Source: a virus
Length of the DNA stretch: 24,499 nucleotides
Virus record (IMG/VR): IMGVR_UViG_3300006802_000539
Location: 1 to 24,499 of that record
Strand: one strand, 5' to 3'
The notes below the pieces were generated by a model that was given only the letters and a program-made list of their open reading frames with translations, was not told the origin of the DNA and did no database searches. Shown here in pieces: positions 21,945 to 24,499 of the stretch; within the stretch, counting starts at the first letter, position 1, and every line of letters starts with the position of its first letter. A program made the translations under genes and the position numbers.

Positions 21945-24499
21945 ATGCTAGACGGTTATAGTTTAAAATCTATTATAGATCAAATGAAATCCGATGGTAG
22001 ATCTTTTGAAGAGATACAATCAGTCGTGCGTGAATATAAACGTAGAAAAGATTCACAGCCTGTTAGAGATATAGTTGGCATAACTATGGAGGATAAACCG
22101 TTAGAAGAGTTTGTTGCACCTGAAAAACAACCGTTAAGGTATATAAATTTTCAAACTAAAAACAAAAAAACTGGAGCTACAGAGTTTAAAATAGTATATG
22201 AAGATGAGTATAATAACATATATAAAGATCAAGAAGATTATCCTAATACATTTGAAGAATATGCTGGTGGTTTAAATACTGAAATAAAAACCGTTGATGA
22301 AGTTGAACCTGTAGATATTGGATCAGTTGAAAAAACTTCTAAAGATAAAACACTTGAAGCTTATAAAAAAGAAGTAGCTGAATTAAGAGATTTAATAACT
22401 CCAGAGAATTTTGAAAAAGAAATAATAGATTACATATTTCAACCATATAAAGCGCAACAAGTAAGACAATCAGAAGACATTGGCTTAACACAGCAAGAAG
22501 TTGATGAGCAAAATTTACCTGAAGATTTAATAAGTTTAGTAAGAGAAAAAGGTAAAGAAAATATTACTATAGAAGATGTTCAAGAAAATTATGGTGAACA
22601 GATATTTAATTTTATAAATGAAAAAAGAAGAGACGGTGTAAACGCTATTACAGGTAAATATAAAAATGATTTTGATCTTACTGAAGAAGATGTTGAGCGT
22701 TTAGAGTTTGATAGTTTACCAGGCGAACTAGGTATTGCTGCTGAGCAAGTATCTACTTATAATAAAGGTGTTACAGCTAGATATCGCAGTGATTTAGCTA
22801 AGGCTGGATTTACCGCAGCAGAAATAGAATCTTTAACAAAAAACATGGTTCCAGGTCAAACATATAAAATACCTACATTTGAAGGTGAAAGAGATGTAAT
22901 AGACTTAGGAGTAAGTAAAGATGGTAAGTATTCTGCATTATACCCAGAATATTGGGGAAAGAAAAAATATACATTAGCTAAATTCAATAGAGAAGCAGAG
23001 GTAAATAGATACATAACAAATTCTAATAAGCTTTACGAAAACTACGAAAAAGATCTTCAAAAACAAGTTGCTTTTGTAAATCAAAAATCTGCTCCATATA
23101 TAGAAGAATTAAAAGCTATAGAAACAGAGCTTAGAGTTTTAAACGCTACAGGCGCGCCAGCTGATAATAAAATAGCTATTGAAAACTTAAACAGAAAAAA
23201 ACAAGAAGTAATAGATAACTATCATAAATCTGGAATAAAAAAAGATCAAGAAGTTTTAAACAATAACATGCAGTTTGCTTTAGATTATGCTAACCAACTA
23301 GAAAAAACAAGTGAAGAGTTAGATGATTTAAACCTAATGATGTATAGTTCTAAGCTTAACTATGACATGTTTGATAGGCTTTTGTCAAATGTAAATCAAC
23401 AGATTATTGCACCTGCTGCTATAACTATTGGTTCAGTTAGTGCATTAACAGTTGGTAATTTAATGGATTTATTTGATCCAGTTGGGGGAAACGCAAAAGA
23501 TATATTTAATTCATCAATAGATTATTACGCTTTAACAGAAAAGACGGCTCAACAATTTCCTAAAGCCGCTTCAATTAAAGACGTAGGATCTTTAAGTGAT
23601 TTTGGTTTTTGGTCGCTTAACACTTTAGTTGATGGTGCTCCTAGTATTTTAGCTGTACTTGGGCCACAAGCTGGAGCAAGGATAAGTACTAAAATAGCTG
23701 CAAAAGGTTTAACAGGTTCTGCTAAAGATATAATAAAGAAAAACATTTTACAACAAACGGCCCTTAAAAATGCCTCTAAATTATCAATGGGATTATTTTT
23801 TGGTATGTCAGGTGGTGGTAAGTTTGGAGAATTAGAAACTTCGTGGAGAAACGCTGAAGAAAATATTAAAAACTTAAGAGCTCAAATAGATAATACTAGT
23901 GATTTAAATTTAAAACAAGATTTACTACAGCAATTAGATTATTACGAAGACGCAGCTGATTCTGCTAGATGGCAAAGAGCTTTAACAGGTGTTTTTTACG
24001 GTGGAGTAGAAATGTATTCTGAAAAACTAGGTACATTAAGATATATTAACGGTATACAAAAAGTAAATAAATATTCTAGACGAACTGGTATTCAAGACAC
24101 GTTTGTAAAAGGCTGGACTACAAGTAAGTATTGGAAAAATAGACTTAAGCAATTTGGCTATGGTACATTGGAAGCTGGAAAAAATGTAGGTATAGAAGTT
24201 GTAGAAGAAATAGCTGCTCAGATGGGTCAAAACATGATGGATAAAGTAATCATGGGTAATACAAAATCTTTAATAGAGGGTGTTGATATAGACTTAATGA
24301 GTAGAAGCGCTATGATAAGTCTTGGCTTACAAGCTCCACAAATGCTTGGTAATGTTAATAATATTTTTCAAAACGAATTAAGTACTTATAGACAAGTAAA
24401 ACAAAATCGAGCAGATACAACAAGGCTTCTAGAAATAGAACAACAACTTGAGCAAGGCAATTTATCAAGAGCTGAAATTAATGTATTACAAAAAGAAAA
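21945..24499 (+). CDS. large internal virion / ejection protein, N-terminal part (3' truncated by window edge)
   Basis: Starts at ATG 21945 and stays open to the right edge: I read all 851 codons without a stop. Residues about 1-150 are acidic and poorly ordered, including EKQPLRYINFQTKNKKTGAT. Residues about 110-460 are helical and charged with coiled-coil character. Residues about 485-600 hold Gly/Ala-rich hydrophobic stretches (IIAPAAITIGSVSALTVG; GAPSILAVLGPQAGA) that may be membrane-active. Amphipathic helices follow (GLQAPQMLGNV). Such very long proteins at the end of a short-tail module resemble T7 gp16-type or crAss-like cargo proteins injected to span the envelope. No lytic transglycosylase motif is visible in this part; it could lie beyond the window. 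Confidence 0.65.
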   Translation, partial: MLDGYSLKSIIDQMKSDGRSFEEIQSVVREYKRRKDSQPVRDIVGITMEDKPLEEFVAPEKQPLRYINFQTKNKKTGATEFKIVYEDEYNNIYKDQEDYPNTFEEYAGGLNTEIKTVDEVEPVDIGSVEKTSKDKTLEAYKKEVAELRDLITPENFEKEIIDYIFQPYKAQQVRQSEDIGLTQQEVDEQNLPEDLISLVREKGKENITIEDVQENYGEQIFNFINEKRRDGVNAITGKYKNDFDLTEEDVERLEFDSLPGELGIAAEQVSTYNKGVTARYRSDLAKAGFTAAEIESLTKNMVPGQTYKIPTFEGERDVIDLGVSKDGKYSALYPEYWGKKKYTLAKFNREAEVNRYITNSNKLYENYEKDLQKQVAFVNQKSAPYIEELKAIETELRVLNATGAPADNKIAIENLNRKKQEVIDNYHKSGIKKDQEVLNNNMQFALDYANQLEKTSEELDDLNLMMYSSKLNYDMFDRLLSNVNQQIIAPAAITIGSVSALTVGNLMDLFDPVGGNAKDIFNSSIDYYALTEKTAQQFPKAASIKDVGSLSDFGFWSLNTLVDGAPSILAVLGPQAGARISTKIAAKGLTGSAKDIIKKNILQQTALKNASKLSMGLFFGMSGGGKFGELETSWRNAEENIKNLRAQIDNTSDLNLKQDLLQQLDYYEDAADSARWQRALTGVFYGGVEMYSEKLGTLRYINGIQKVNKYSRRTGIQDTFVKGWTTSKYWKNRLKQFGYGTLEAGKNVGIEVVEEIAAQMGQNMMDKVIMGNTKSLIEGVDIDLMSRSAMISLGLQAPQMLGNVNNIFQNELSTYRQVKQNRADTTRLLEIEQQLEQGNLSRAEINVLQKE

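Noticed and set aside
1-24499. tRNA genes, CRISPR arrays, insertion sequences or attachment sites
   Set aside because: There is no gap large enough outside coding genes and no cloverleaf, repeat-spacer or transposase pattern was seen.

Overview
The window is part of the late (packaging, capsid, tail, ejection) region of a double-stranded DNA tailed bacteriophage, most likely a marine one. Every gene lies on the + strand, genes abut or overlap by a few bases, no stretch over about 70 bases lacks a gene, and the base composition is very AT-rich. No tRNA, rRNA, CRISPR array or insertion sequence was seen. Nearly all start codons are preceded by A/T-only leaders without a Shine-Dalgarno motif, which fits a Bacteroidota host. 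That host assignment is inference. The gene set (terminase about 740 aa, portal about 800 aa with a long Gln-rich coiled tail, capsid protein about 490 aa, ring/adaptor proteins, a 1525-aa tail-tube or 'muzzle'-type protein, large ejection-type proteins, no tape measure, sheath or long-tail genes) points to a short-tailed (podovirus) plan. It recalls crAss-like and related environmental phages, but membership cannot be proved from the window alone.

Layout. 1-365: C-terminal end of a tail fibre with GIGTTSP repeats. 393-1568: a small acidic-loop protein, a minimal HExxH metallopeptidase-like protein and a 3TM-type holin, probably a lysis/exit module. 1634-2919: small genes leading to packaging (coiled-coil protein, unknown 75-aa protein, GroES-like candidate, putative small terminase). 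2919-7550: large terminase and portal. 7581-10258: scaffold and major capsid protein, ending in a UUCG hairpin. 10324-11103: a 259-aa gene enclosed between two UUCG hairpins. 11153-19159: ring/adaptor proteins, the giant muzzle-type protein and its 491-aa partner. 19170-19577: a GNAT-like acyltransferase. 19579-24499: three internal virion/ejection-type proteins, the last running off the right edge.

How the genes work together: small and large terminase would pump DNA through the portal into a shell built by the capsid protein on the scaffold; the adaptor and ring proteins close the portal and carry the muzzle-type tube and fibres; the last three proteins are probably packaged and injected; holin plus peptidase would help release.

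The strongest anomaly is inside the large terminase gene. A stretch of about 550 bases covering the ATPase core uses G/C-ending codons quite unlike the rest of the gene, and a smaller stretch of the same kind lies in the scaffold gene. Recent homologous exchange with a higher-GC relative is the simplest reading. The first island also holds an open second frame with a signal-peptide-like start, which is recorded as speculative.
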